NCBI GenBank assembly: GCA_034096865.1
Contig: JAWQFJ010025667.1
Span: 10,001 to 74,000 of the forward strand
DNA: 64,000 nucleotides
Direction: 5' to 3'
Source: Theodoxus fluviatilis
Taxonomy: Eukaryota; Mollusca; Gastropoda; Cycloneritida; Neritidae
This document shows, in pieces, positions 1 to 51,229 of this stretch; position 1 is the first letter of the stretch; every line of letters starts with the position of its first letter. Under the pieces are notes generated by a model. That model was given only the letters and a program-made list of their open reading frames with translations. It was not told the DNA's origin and ran no database searches. The translations under genes and the position numbers were made by a program.

Positions 1-1013
1 CACTAACAGAACATACAAATGAAAAAGAAAGAAGAAAAGAAAACAGTTACAAATGAAAAACCTTTATTTAAAAAACGCCCAGCGGGCTTAACTATAGTTC
101 TTAGTACAATTTTTATCCCCGAACCCACAGGGGAAACATTACTAATAAGAAATCTTTATAAAAACACGCCCACACCGGGCTTACATATATCAAGCTCTTA
201 GTTTATCATCTTCTTTTCATCCATTTTTCCTCTATGATTTAAAAACCGGTCTTTATATAACAAATTCCCTGTGCCAGAACCCGCAAATATCGTGCAACAG
301 GGGACACACAGCACCAAGGTGGAAAAAGCACGTGCAACATCGCGTCTAACAACAAACGCCGACGCTGCAAAACGCTTAAAGGTGTATCAAGCTGCACTAA
401 AAAATAATATTAAGTGGACTTAAAGTCACACCACCCACCATGAGTCGTGACAGACCTTTAATCTTTGCGTAAAATTAAACAATAACACACTGAGTCGTGA
501 CACTGGTACCTTACTTTACACCAAATTAAAACGCACTGTATGTCACTAGAAAGAAGAGAGAAACAGCTTTTAGTTTGTATGCACATAAAAGAAAAGAAGA
601 AAAGTTCAGAAGATGTTACATGAGTTTTATTAGCACACAAAAACTTCAAGTGGCAGAAGCAAAACAGAAATTATCAAGTCTCAACAGAAAATGTTTAATA
701 CAATTTTCAAAGTTTTTATTATAATGTTCAAGGACCGCAAACTATTACATGCATGTACATTTCAGGTTCAGGAATGAGAATGTATGCAAATCTTTAAATA
801 TTATACAGTTTTTCATTAAGAAATGTCGGCCAAGCCTTCACACCTGCTAATAAAGCTAAACTAAGGCAGTAAGCACAACTATGGAGGCTAAAGTATATAC
901 CATGTACTGAAATGAGGATTGATCTGCACGTGATGTAACATGCAAACTATTCTTGTTTACATACAAATGAAGCAATTCAGTAGTATCTAAATGCATGGGA
1001 CTCTCAAGCCTGG
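1..1013. other. FAF1 intron, nothing recognised
   Basis: This is A/T-rich intronic sequence with a short imperfect direct repeat around TGAGTCGTGACA (about 440 and 491). No exon with acceptable splice sites and FAF1-like text was found here or elsewhere in 1-6749. Confidence 0.5.
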
Positions 1014-1560
1014 CAGATAGAGCGTTTGACCTGCAGTCGCTTGCAGCTAATGGGTGCTGTGTACAGAGCTGCACAGATCCTAGAGTTGCCTCCTTGGGCA
1101 AGGTGCTTCACCCACGTTGCCTCTCCTACAAGGAGTAAAACTGGTCACTGGTGCTTCACCCACACTGCCTCTCCTACAAGGAGTAAAACCGGTCACTGGT
1201 GCTTCACCCACGTTGCCTCTCCTACCGAGGAGTAAAACCGGTCACTGGTGCTTCACCCACTTTGCCTCTCCTACAAGGAGTAAAACCGGTCACTGGTGCT
1301 TCACCCACTTTGCCTCTCCTACAAGGAGTAAAACCGGTCACTGGTGCTTCACCCACACTGCCTCTCCTACAAGGAGTAAAACTGGTCACTGGTGCTTCAC
1401 CCACATTGCCGCTCCTACCCAGGAGTAAAACCGGTCACTGGGCGCTGCACAGCAGTGACAAGAGGTGAAATTCCCCCAAGAGAATTTCCTCCAAAAGGCC
1501 AAAAATGAAGATTATCATTATTATTATTATCATTATTATTATTATCATTATTATAATCCT
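1014..1560 (+). repeat. SINE-like element B, copy 1, with 48-bp internal minisatellite
   Basis: The start AGAGCGTTTGACCTGCAG and the end (tcactgggc, then gtgaaattcccc) are shared with a second copy at 15265-15478, so this is a dispersed element. Inside it, a 48-bp unit (TGCTTCACCCAC, then CTCCTAC.AGGAGTAAAACC) is tandemly repeated about seven times at 1110-1445, where the other copy has one. It ends in an (ATT/ATC)n tail at about 1508-1556, as SINEs do. A tRNA-derived head is possible but not shown. Confidence 0.7.
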
Positions 1561-2577
1561 ACAACTGTGGCCAAAATGAGGTATGGGATCAACAAAGCCA
1601 CTATCCGAGTCACCAGAACTATTCATCCTGAAAAGACAGATAATTACAGATGGATGAATATGAAAATTGGGATAAATTATTATGGAGGCTCCACCCCTCA
1701 AAAAATACATAGATACATAGATAAATGCTGACAGCAAGAAGCAGGAGGCCATGCCGCTGCAAAGCAGCTACAGCAGCTGGGAACAGTGGCACGATGTTTA
1801 GATGACTGGAATTGATGAGGATCACTGAAACATGCTTCCACTCTAATCAAATTGTATAACTCAACTAGTAATTAATGCTACTGTGGTGTTCTCTTACTTC
1901 TACACCATAGGATAAACAGCAAATGGAGAGAAAATAAACAGGTGGATTCATGTGACAATATAATCTGACCCACTGAAGCAGAAGAATTTCTGGCAATTTC
2001 ATCATTGCTTGAGTCAAATAATGAGAGTAAAGAATAGGTAAGATTGCCCTCATCATCCAGTGTCATAAATGTATCATTATTTGACTTGGAAGAACTCATT
2101 TTGGAACAGGGAGAACAAAACTTTGCAAATGACCAGACCCAGAAAGCACATGATGAACTCATATTGGCAGATTCTGCCCGTGAGACAAAGAAAAAACATT
2201 TTAGCAATCATTGTATTCCTATTAAAATTTTTCTTATAAGTTTATTGCTCCCTTTATGCTCAAATACAATTCTTCTGCAAAATTAAACCATCACATATAT
2301 GGGAGATTTAATTGGATCAACATAATTCAACTTGGATGGGGTCATAGTTTTTATCATGAGGATCCTAACAGTTGGATGGGAAAGAGTTGGTCTCAGATCT
2401 GAGTGGATGGATGATGTCTGCAGGTCTGGTATCCACAACTCATTTCTCATGGGATGTCTCTGCATGGTGAATGATCTACCCTGGCATCTACCAAGATTTC
2501 ATCGCTGTTCTGTCCTGAACTGTTCGTGTCTGAAAGAAACCCTGCAGCTTATCCCCTGAGAGTAACTCATTCGTTTA
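1561..2577. other. FAF1 intron, nothing recognised
   Basis: This is A/T-rich unique-looking sequence. Short open frames exist on both strands (for example around 2044-2286 and its complement), but they lack family text and splice support. Confidence 0.45.
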
Positions 2578-2579
2578 TT

Positions 2580-3410
2580 GACTCACATGCGAAGCAAAAG
2601 TGAGTATGTACTCACCCGTTTCGTCCATCCGGGCGTCCGAAAACTTTAACGTTGGATTTTTCTCGGAGACTATTAAGTCTATCAATACCAAATGTGGCAT
2701 GATGGTGTATGATGACAAGACCTAAAAAAACACACATAGTGACATAACCTTGCTTCAAGGTCAAGCTCGCAGAGGCCATATATGTTGTCTAAAAAACAGC
2801 CATTTTTCACATTTTCTCAATTTTCTCTGAAGTTTTTGAGATTGGATACCTCACCTATATATGGTATATAGGGCAAAGTAAGCCCTATCTTTTGATACCA
2901 GTTTGGCATACCTTGCTTCAAGGTCAAGGTCACAGGAGCTCTTCAAAGTTGGATTGTATACATATTTTGAAGTGACCTTGACCCTGAACTATGGAAGATA
3001 ACTGTTTCAAACTTAATAATTATGTGGGGCACATGTTATACTTTCATCATGAGACACATTTGGTCACATATCATCAAGGTCAAGGTCACTTTGACCCTTA
3101 TGAAATGTGACCAAAATGGGGTAGTGAACCACTAAAAGTGACCATATCTCATAGTAGAAAGTGCCAATAAGCACCATTTTGCTTCCTATGTCTTGAATTA
3201 ACAGCTTTGTGTTGCATGACCTTGGATGACCTTGACCTTGGGTCAAGGCCACAGGTATTTTGTTAGGAAAAATGTGTAAAGCATTTCTTAGTGTATGATG
3301 TCATTGCTAGGTGTAGTTGTTTGACCTTGACCTTGAGGGTCACCTGAAGGTCAAGGTCATGTAAAGGTCAAGGTCAAGCATGTGAGTCGTATGGGCTTTG
3401 CCCTTCTTGT
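2580..3410 (+). mobile_element. Helentron-like non-autonomous element, copy 1
   Basis: It begins GACTCACATGCGAAGCAAAA and ends GCATGTGAGTC, then GGGCTTTGCCC and TTCTTG. The 5' terminus is therefore repeated inverted near the 3' end and followed by a GGGC/GCCC hairpin, with a T on each side of the insertion. That arrangement is described for Helentrons and their short derivatives. No Rep/helicase coding is present. The interior is dense in CAAGGTCA/TGACCTTG. Confidence 0.65.
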
Positions 3411-3547
3411 TTGTTCTTAGAAAGCCTGATATGAAAGTTGATATGAAAATGCAGTGGATTTAATAGAGAGCTTTCATGGGAATCATAACTGTTTAGCCAT
3501 TCTGCTGCAGACCTTTTAGCTGTGTGGGACACTGGATAGATGAACCC

Positions 3548-5062
3548 CACTCAAAGACTTCCATTTTCTAAAGCAGGCAATACTGTGTGTAAATGACTTG
3601 GCAAGGCTTCCATTTTTTAAAGTAGACAATAATACTGTGTGTAAATGACCTTGCAAGGCTTCCTTTCTAGGAAGTAGACAATAATACTGTGTGTAAATGA
3701 CCTTGCAAGGCTTCCTTTCTAGGAAGTAGACAATAATACTGTGTGTAAATGACCTTGGAAGCCTTCCTTTCTAGGAAGTAGACAATAATACTGTGTGTAA
3801 ATGACCTTGCAAGGCTTCCTTTCTAGGAAGTAGACAATAATACTGTGTGTAAATGACCTTGGAAGCCTTCCTTTCTAGGAAGTAGACAATAATACTGTGT
3901 GTAAATGACCTTGCAAGCCTTCCTTTCTAGGAAGTAGACAATAATATTGTGTGTAAATGACCTTGGAAGCCTTCCTTTCTAGGAAGTAGACAATAATACT
4001 GTGTGTAAATGACCTTGCAAGCCTTCCTTTCTAGGAAGTAGACAATAATACTGTGTGTAAATGACCTTGGAAGCCTTCCTTTCTAGGAAGTAGACAATAA
4101 TACTGTGTGTAAATGACCTTGCAAGGCTTCCTTTCTAGGAAGTAGACAATAATACTGTGTGTAAATGACCTTGCAAGGCTTCCTTTCTAGGAAGTAGACA
4201 ATAATACTGTGTGTAAATGACCTTGCAAGGCTTCCTTTCTAGACAATAATACTGTGTGTAAATGACCTTGGAAGCCTTCCTTTCTAGGAAGTAGACAATA
4301 ATACTGTGTGTAAATGACCTTGCAAGCCTTCCTTTCTAGGAAGTAGACAATAATACTGTGTGTAAATGACCTTGGAAGCCTTCCTTTCTAGGAAGTAGAC
4401 AATAATACTGTGTGTAAATGACCTTGCAAGCCTTCCTTTCTAGGAAGTAGACAATAATACTGTGTGTAAATGACCTTGCAAGCCTTCCATTCTAGGAAGT
4501 AGACAATAATACTGTGTGTAAATGACCTTGCAAGCCTTCCATTCTAGGAAGTAGACAATAATACTGTGTGTAAATGACCTTGCAAGCCTTCCTTTCTAGG
4601 AAGTAGACAATAATACTGTGTGTAAATGACCTTGCAAGCCTTCCTTTCTAGGAAGTAGACAATAATACTGTGTGTAAATGACCTTGCAAGCCTTCCATTC
4701 TAGGAAGTAGACAATAATACTGTGTGTAAATGACCTTGCAAGCCTTCCATTCTAGGAAGTAGACAATAATACTGTGTGTAAATGACCTTGCAAGCCTTCC
4801 TTTCTAGGAAGTAGACAATAATACTGTGTGTAAATGACCTTGCAAGCCTTCCATTCTAGGAAGTAGACAATAATACTGTGTGTAAATGACCTTGCAAGCA
4901 TTCCATTCTAGGAAGTAGACAATAATACTGTGTGTAAATGACCTTGGAAGCCTTTCTAGGAAGTAGACAATAATACTGTGTGTAAATGACCTTGCAAGCC
5001 TTCCATTCTAGGAAGTAGACAATAATACTGTGTGTAAATGACCTTGCAAGCCTTCCTTTTTG
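3548..5062 (+). repeat. 52-bp minisatellite, about 29 units
   Basis: The unit runs from CTAGGAAGTAGACAATAATA through CTGTGTGTAAATGACCTTGC to AAGCCTTCCTTT. Units vary mainly at GCAAGG / GGAAGC / GCAAGC and at CTTTC/CATTC. Between about 3700 and 4110 two variants alternate, suggesting a 104-bp dimer. One unit near 4240 is shortened. Confidence 0.93.
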
Positions 5063-5065
5063 TAA

Positions 5066-6320
5066 TGGAGATGATACCAAGTGTTATAAAAATGACCATT
5101 CATGACAAAACGGGCTTTAAGGCGTTGGAACAGTTTTCAAGCTAACACTCAGCCATCAGGGAGCAATGTCGCGTGTATTTCTGTAGCTTTACACAAACAT
5201 TTTAAAATAGAAAAAAAAGAAGTTTACAAAATAAACAAGATACAAGATACTTTTATTGTCCTCATTGTTACAAGGAAATTTGTTTTGTCGGTGGCAAAAC
5301 CATAATACATACATACAAAAACAGAAACGCACAAGAAGTTCAACATTAATTAACTCAATCACAGCGCTCAATTTATGGAGTCCACACACTAATCATAGGC
5401 CATAAAATAAGATAGCATGCAATTGTATCATAATTTATTACTCTAACAAATGTAATAACACCATGTTACTTCAAGTAAATATACATACTGAACACGCGCA
5501 TCAGATATAGTAAACAGAAAGACACAATAAGATAGGACACATTTAGCGCTACATCATAGGCAATTCAATTTAATAGAGAAACATTCTACATCGCAACAAG
5601 TAATCACAGAAGGAACAAAAGACACAAGCATGCACATCAAACAACCATCGTCACGCAATCACACATACCCGATCTTCAACCATAACACATGTACAAGCCC
5701 CCCCCCCCCCCCCATCATGTTCTTCATCCTGCATCACAACACAATCACAGGAAAGACCAACAAGAGACAGGCATGCACATCAACAACCACACTCACACAG
5801 CATACATACACGATCATCAACGCATAACGCATGCACCTCCCCCCCCCCCCCCCCACACACACACATACTCACACACTCTCACATGTTCATCCTTGTTGGC
5901 ACAGACATAGTTCACGCCATTCATAGTCCTTCCTGTCACAGTTCACAGCACTACATAATGTTTTCTTGTGATCTTAAGTTAAAAACTAATGCTGTGGTCA
6001 AAACATCGGAGTTTTTCAGTTTAATCCTTTAGCCTGGCTTACGCATGCTTGGTCTCTTTGATAGATCCAGCTTCGTTATCTTTTGAGCACAAGCCATGTG
6101 TGTGCTAATGCTTTTTTGTGGGTTTTTTTCTTAGTTTTCCTTGTTACCATTATTTGTTCCCTTCATTGTGAATGTTTGCTTGCTTGTTATTGGTTTTGAT
6201 TTTTACCAAATTCAATCCCATCACTGAGGCTTATGTTTCATGGTAAAGTGTAAAAACACTCCATTTCAAATCATGTAGAGTGTGTGGCTCAAGCAGCATA
6301 TCATCATATCACCCTTCTTT
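5066..6320. other. FAF1 intron: poly-C tracts, CA-rich stretch
   Basis: It holds two homopolymer C tracts (about 5698-5714 and 5838-5854) and CA-rich sequence. Around 5232-5285 a segment (caagatac..ttttattgtcctcattgttacaaggaaattt) resembles the 3' tail of some retroposons. No exon was recognised. Confidence 0.4.

Positions 6321-6321
<1 letters not shown>

Positions 6322-6370
<49 letters not shown>
6322..6370 (+). repeat. (CT)n microsatellite
   Basis: About 22 TC dinucleotides lie upstream of FAF1 exon a. Confidence 0.95.
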
Positions 6371-6373
<3 letters not shown>

Positions 6374-6749
6374 CATGATTGTGTAAAGAAAACAGCCTGC
6401 TTACCCAATATGGATAGGCCTTAGAACCTGGCACTGTTCAGATTCCACTGTAGACTTGAGTTGCAGTCCCAGACAAGATCACCACACTTCACCACACTGC
6501 AGGAACTATCCGGAGCAGTGTGGTGTAGTCACGTCTTATGCCATATGGCCCTGCAGCATTTAAGCTGCTGATAAAGTTAGCTGACCGAATTGCCTAAGAC
6601 TAGCTTGGTCAGGTAGGGGGGGAGGGGGGGGGGGATTGCTTTGGAATTGGAGAATTCAAGATTTGTTGTCCATTCATGGCAGTCTGATGAGCACTGCAGC
6701 AAAATTCATGCCTGTTTTGGAACACCTTGGTTGTTTGGTTGTCTTGCAG

Positions 6750-45616
<38,867 letters not shown>

Positions 45617-46588
45617 TGACGAAGACTGGCTGGCAGGCAGCAGCTCTCCGGGCTTGAGACTGTGGGAGCCTGTCTGACCTTTGACCAAGTGGTGCAGGCA
45701 CTGGAAAAACTGGGGTTGCCATGAACTACCAGACTGGATTTTTTCCCAGCAAGCATGCTCGTTGTCTTGGGGTCATTTCTCTGACCTGTACAAGTTGGGT
45801 GGGTGGGGGTACTTTCTGTGTCAGATTTTTAACTTTGTGTGTTCAGGAGAGAGGAGAAACCAAATGACTGCAACAAGAAAGACTAGACATCATCTTGCAT
45901 TTCTCTTTGTCGAGTGGCAGCCTTTGCATGGACGCATGTAGGAGTAAAAGGGTTTCATCATTCCCTCATCACTTGGTGAGAAGTCATCTGCCAGATGGAC
46001 GAAGATCGAAAGGCAAGCTCTCTTCTTCTCTATGGACGTGGCTTTAACTAGCAGGATCCGGACGCGAACAGCAGAGTTGTAAACAGCTGTGTTACCAGAA
46101 GTGACCAGTTTGGTCGTCGGCAGAATCATTATAGAGGTTTTGGTGAGTTTACTGTTGGTATTACCAGGGTTCTCATAATTTGGATGAATGCATGCCTATC
46201 CCTAGAATTTCAACTTGGTTGTTTTTTTTGCAGCATGGTTGACTTGGTCCCATCTGTTGCACTGAGCCCCAGCACACCCGCACAGGATGTTGGTCTCGTC
46301 TGTGTTGCCTGTCTGTGATGAAAAGACTGCTGTAAATAACTCTTGTGACTCGTGTGTTGACATTTTAGACCCAGACTCCTAAGTTGATCATCTGAAACAC
46401 TCCATGTATTTTAATTTCCATATCATTTTTTGTCGTCATCATCTCATCTTATTCTTAGAGAATTTGCACGGTCTCCCTGATGAAGAAGTGAAGCTAAGTG
46501 AAGGAAATTGGCTTGTTCCCTCTCCTCCTTACTTTTCCTCCATGTTTACTGCTGCCTCTCCTTCTCTTCTTCCCCCCCCCCCCCCATA

Positions 46589-46630
<42 letters not shown>

Positions 46631-49175
46631 GTCTCTTGCATGGTACTGTGTCAGTTGTGTGTGTGAATGGGTTTTTGAGGCTGCCACTGACCAGCACGGA
46701 CCCTTCCAAACACTGGAGTGGACACTGCTACACATCAATTGCAACTCTGACACAGGGTAAATGGACCCACCCATCAGGTTTTGGGCAATGTCCTAGTCTG
46801 CCTGTTCTAGGCAGAAGTGATATAGGGATACTTGGTCAACCCCTCTGTCTACAATGGCTGATGTACTCGAGGTGACCAGGGCCCGTCACAATATCTGGAG
46901 GGCTAGTTAGATTATGTCAGACTGAGAGACTTGCATGTTGAACAGGGATCTGTCTTGAGATGCCGCTCTTCATCTGTTGCTGTAATCTCATGTGGGGACT
47001 TAGAAGTTAAGCTTTTCCTTAGGTTTCGTAGCTATTGTAATGGAGTGAGACTTGAAACTGATGTGTACAGGTATCGGAATCGTTTTCTGGGTTTTCGTGT
47101 GGTCAGACAGATCTGCATCCACTTGCAACCACTTGGGGCAGGTCCTGCTAACCATGTATCAGGTTCATCATTAGCAGAGTAAAACTGAAAAATCACCATC
47201 ATGTTCCATCAAGCCTTGAAGAAAAGCCTGTCTCTCTTCCCCCCCCCCCCACCCCACCCCCACCCCCACCCACCCCCAATGGCAGACTACCACCTTGTGG
47301 CAACGGACTGACTCTGTGAGGGGGTGGCATTCATTGCTTGGAAATGTCCCAGGTTCATGCATGTATGTGTCGGAGACAAACCTGTCAAAGATGTTATCTA
47401 TGGTGAAGTCTCAAAATGTTGAAGTCCAACAATCTAATATTTTTACCTGCATGACTTAATTCCTTGGACTACCTGTGACTTGACATCACCTCTCTACTGG
47501 ATTCTGTCCACTCCAAGCTCATATCTGCACCTCTCCGTGAACTGTCCAGCTGTCTCCATCACTTCCCATACGGATCGTGTCCATTACTTCTTTAGTTGGT
47601 CCATGTTCAGTATGGTCTGCAGTGACCTTCTGTTCTTTATTTCGTTCTCAGTCATGAAGATCACTCAAGAGGACAATCAAGTTGAAATTTTTTAGGTTGT
47701 CTTTATTTCTTTTTTTAGGTGAAATGTTCATCTTAGAAGTCTGAAATAGCATCATGTTTGTTTGTGATGGACTTCTTACATTTTGTGTGGACAGCCGTAG
47801 CGAAGACTGAGCACTTGTTCCTGTGTGTTGATCCTGAAATCAGAAACTTTCCTCAATGTGAATTTGAGATGACCTCGACAGAAGTGGGTAATTAGTAGTA
47901 CTGGCAGCCAATCTACTAGATGGCGGGATGCTGGAAGCCAACATCTTAGCCTTTGCATTTTTTTCAGGTGATGTTTAGCCTTGAATGGATATTAGGATGG
48001 ATAGTGATGGTTTATTGACCACTTTAGGTCATCTGGACTGAAGTGACCAATTAGTGGCTTAATGACCTTTGCAAAAAACTACAACAGAATCTCCTGACAA
48101 TCTTCACCAAACTATGTCACTGCCAAAGTTCACTCAAAATGTGGGCATTATTTACCTTTGGGCTACAGCTGCTGCAGAAAATTATGTGGTCATCATGCAA
48201 GCAGATGATCATGCGAATCAAAAAGAACTTTGTTCATTTAGTTATGGCAAACTTGCCTTGGAGATGAAAAATCAAATGTGGTATGAATGAGCTTCTGTGC
48301 CAATCGGACTGCATGTGTCCATTTCTGATGATGATGATGATGATGATATGTGCTGGTAGCCTCTGTGGATTTTGAAATTCCTATGTGACTGTACCTCTGT
48401 GTGTGGTCCTGCAGTCTTTGTGTTGTAGCAACAGTCACCCGGGTAAGAACAATCCTCAGATGAGACTGTCTTGAAATGGAGCTACTGACTGCTGGGATGC
48501 ATCTAGATAACCTTGTATGGGAACTGAGACATTTGGCGGAATCGGTGACGAGCTAACTCCCTGCAGTGCTTGTATTGTAGAACAGTCATCCAGTAAGAAC
48601 AATCTGTAGATGAGATGGGGCAACGGACTGCTGGGATATATCTAGGCAGTCTTTTACTCAGGAACTGTGGTGATAGCAGACTTGATGGAGAGATTTGCCA
48701 AAGTTTATGCAGTTGCACAATGGCCAGTTGTCTATGGAGATGGCAGGCAGCCAGTGTAGTAGTAACTATTACCTAGCTATTTAGTGGCTCAGCTTTTCTT
48801 TCTCTTTTCTTTCTATTTGAATTCCCTGGTATTTTGCCCTCAGTCTGAACACATGGAATAGAAACAGGCGGGTCTCCCCGCTTGGGCTGTTGCTGATGCA
48901 TCAGCAGGTGGTGGTGGACACCAAGCAGGCAGCATGAACGTGTCAAGATCTCATGGGGAGTGGAGTCAGCGTTGTCAAGGAAGAGAAGAGCTTCAGTCAA
49001 GCAGAATGAGCCAGACTGGTTTGTCTCTGTGATACTCTGGCTATGGCCCGACACCAGGCTCGTCAGAATGCGTGGTGTCTTCCCCTCCTGGAACCCGTGT
49101 CCTCTGAAACTGGTAGTGGTGGCACCATTGTCACTAACCAGTAGCTCTAAATAAAGAATTTTTAAAGCCTTTCAT
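45617..49175 (+). other. FAF1: Probable long FAF1 3' UTR
   Basis: I see no further coding exon and no canonical polyadenylation hexamer until AATAAA at 49150-49155, so the transcript may carry a ~3.5-kb 3' UTR. Contents include a poly-C plus (CT)n tract at 46569-46630, a C-rich stretch at 47240-47280, a short (GAT)n at 48328-48350 and a ~140-bp diverged direct repeat at about 48415-48660. A shorter UTR that uses a non-canonical signal cannot be excluded. Confidence 0.5.
49150..49155 (+). other. FAF1: Candidate FAF1 polyadenylation signal AATAAA
   Basis: This is the first canonical hexamer I find downstream of the stop codon at 45616. Cleavage would be expected about 15-25 bases later. Confidence 0.5.
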
Positions 49176-49865
49176 TGCATTTCTTGTTTCATGTGTTCAA
49201 AAACTCAGATTAATAAAATAGACTTGTTCTTTATTTCTGTACGTGTTTTGTTGCAGTTCTTGGGAGGCTGATGTTACACAAGACAGCATGCATCTTTATC
49301 TTGTAGAAAATCCATGCATCTCTTGTAGAAAATGAATGGCTGTGTTCCTAAGCTACCCAAGGACTTGTGTTGGTTGTTCAGGCCATTACCCTAAACAGAT
49401 GGTTAATTATGAAAGTTTTACAAGGAGAGACGGACGCTGCACCGTTAACTTCTTCAGTGCCTTGGTAAAAGAGGTGAATGGAGTAATAATGTTTTATGGG
49501 CTAACAGCCTTTGTAAGCTATGTAAAGCCATTCATCACAAAAATCAGTAGTGCTGCTTCCACTAGAGCAATTTAAGACCATTTCCCCAGTCATTTGCCCT
49601 TAATGCCTTTGTGAATATCAAGCCTGAAGTGGTGGGCCTATCTCACCCCCAACGCACAGGGGGATCAGTGCTTAGGGTCAAATGTCGGACCTGCTGAAGG
49701 GTTTAGTAGACTGTCTTGATGTGACGTAATTCTGAAATGGGGTGAACTGTTCAGGTGGCATCTAATTATTCCAATAATGAGTTGAATAATGATATGCTGA
49801 TGTTACGGGGGGGGGGGATAAAGAATTGTTTGTTCCAGACGAAACTTGCATTCATTAACATAACT
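49176..49865. other. Intergenic, mostly unrecognised
   Basis: It includes a fragment like SINE A at about 49630-49680 (- strand: CCCCCTGTGCGTTGGGGGTG) and a short poly-G at 49808. No gene recognised. Confidence 0.4.
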
Positions 49866-49929
49866 GAACAGGGTTGGGCCTTGTGGCTCATACTGAGTGT
49901 CATGGTCCTGTCCTTGCTTGGGATGAGGC

Positions 49930-50400
49930 AACCTTCCATCCATACTTCCCAGTGTGAGTGGTTGTTTATCAACATTGTGGCCTTATACAGCCTATAAGGC
50001 TGATAGGCCCTTAACTCCGTCCATCCATCCCAGTGTGAGTGGTTGTTTATCAACATTGTGGCCTTATACAGCCTATAAGGCTGATAGGCCCTTAACTCCG
50101 TCCATCCATCCCAGTGTGAGTGGTTGTTTATCAACATTGTGGCCTTATACAGCCTATAAGGCTGATGGGCCCTTAAACTCCGTCCATCCGTCCATCCATC
50201 CATCCATCCATCCCAGTGTGAGTGGATGTTTATCAACATTGTGGCCTTATATAGCCTATAAGGCTGATGGGCCCTTAAACTCCGTCCAACCATCCATCCA
50301 TCCCAGTGTGAGTGGATGTTTATCAACATTGTGGCCTTATATAGCCTATAAGGCTGATAGGCCCTTAAACTCCGTCCAACCATCCATCCATGCCTCCCAG
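49930..50400 (+). repeat. ~82-bp tandem array derived from a SINE A-like tail, 5 units
   Basis: The unit contains CCCAGTGTGAGTGG.TGTTTA, then ATTGTGGCCTTATA.AGCC and AAGGCTGAT.GGCCCTTAA, then CCGTCCATCCATC. It is the 3' part of a SINE A-like element plus its (ATCC)n tail, amplified as a block. Confidence 0.85.
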
Positions 50401-50496
50401 TGTGTCGGGGGTTAGAAGAGACCCCTGTGTCAGCTTACTTGGTTTGCACAAGTCCCGAGACATGGGAAGTAACATTTTTACTCTCTCTTGTTCCAG

Positions 50497-50650
50497 CCCC
50501 CTGTGGGTTCGGGGTAAGAAGTAAGAGGCGAATAACTAGGGACCCCATGACTTGATTTGTGTTTAAACTGTTCTAGTGATTTTTGTGCTTAATGGCTTTA
50601 CATAGCCTACAAAGGCTGATAGGCCGTAAAACACCATCCATCCATCTCTC
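50497..50650 (+). repeat. SINE-like element A, copy
   Basis: CCCCCTGTGGGTTCGGGGTA, then AGAGGCGAATAACTAGGGAC and TTTACATAGCCTACAAAGGC, ending in CCATCCATCC. Confidence 0.75.
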
Positions 50651-50714
50651 TTGTTCCAAGCAACATCAGTGATTTGGCAGTCTGTAACCTTCCATTGTCT
50701 CCAGTGCCAGATGT

Positions 50715-51135
50715 GTGATGAAGCCCCATCCATCCTTCCACCCATTCTTCCATTTATCCTTTCATTTGTCCGTTCTTCCACTTATCCACTCACCTTTCCA
50801 TCCATTCACCTTTCCATCCACTCTTCCAATCATCCATCCTTCCATTCATTCATCCTTCCACCCATTATCCACTCTTCCAATCATCATCCATCCATTCATC
50901 CTTCCACCCATTCATTCATCCATCCACCCTTCCATCCTTTCACCCACACATCCTTCCATCTATCCATCCTTCCACCCAACCATCCACCTATCCATCCATC
51001 CACTCTTCCAATCATCCATCCATTCATCCATCCATCTATTCATCAATTCATCCATCCATCTTTCCACCCATCATCCTTCCACCCATCCATCCATCCATCC
51101 ATCCATCCATCCATTCTATCCATCCATCCATCCTT
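50715..51135 (+). repeat. Degenerate (CATC/CATT)n tract
   Basis: It is built of CCATCCATTCTTCCA-type units. Open frames here (poly-His/Pro/Ser) are repeat artefacts. Confidence 0.93.
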
Positions 51136-51229
51136 TACATTTGAGCACGTTTTCTCCTTGAAAATCAAATATATGGAATAGCGTGTATGGTAGCCTTTCC
51201 CCCAAGAAGATAAAAGTCTGTCATGTTAA

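Noticed and set aside
2044..2286. Possible small exon or gene
   Set aside because: Both strands are open by chance, there is no splice-site or family support, and the text does not fit the missing FAF1 N-terminus.
2332..2559. Candidate for a missing upstream FAF1 exon (GW-containing text)
   Set aside because: No acceptor-donor pair gives phase-0 joining to exon a and the residues do not match ubiquitin-like domain 1.
5226..5290. LINE/SINE 3'-tail-like segment
   Set aside because: The resemblance is short and there is no second copy in the window to confirm it.
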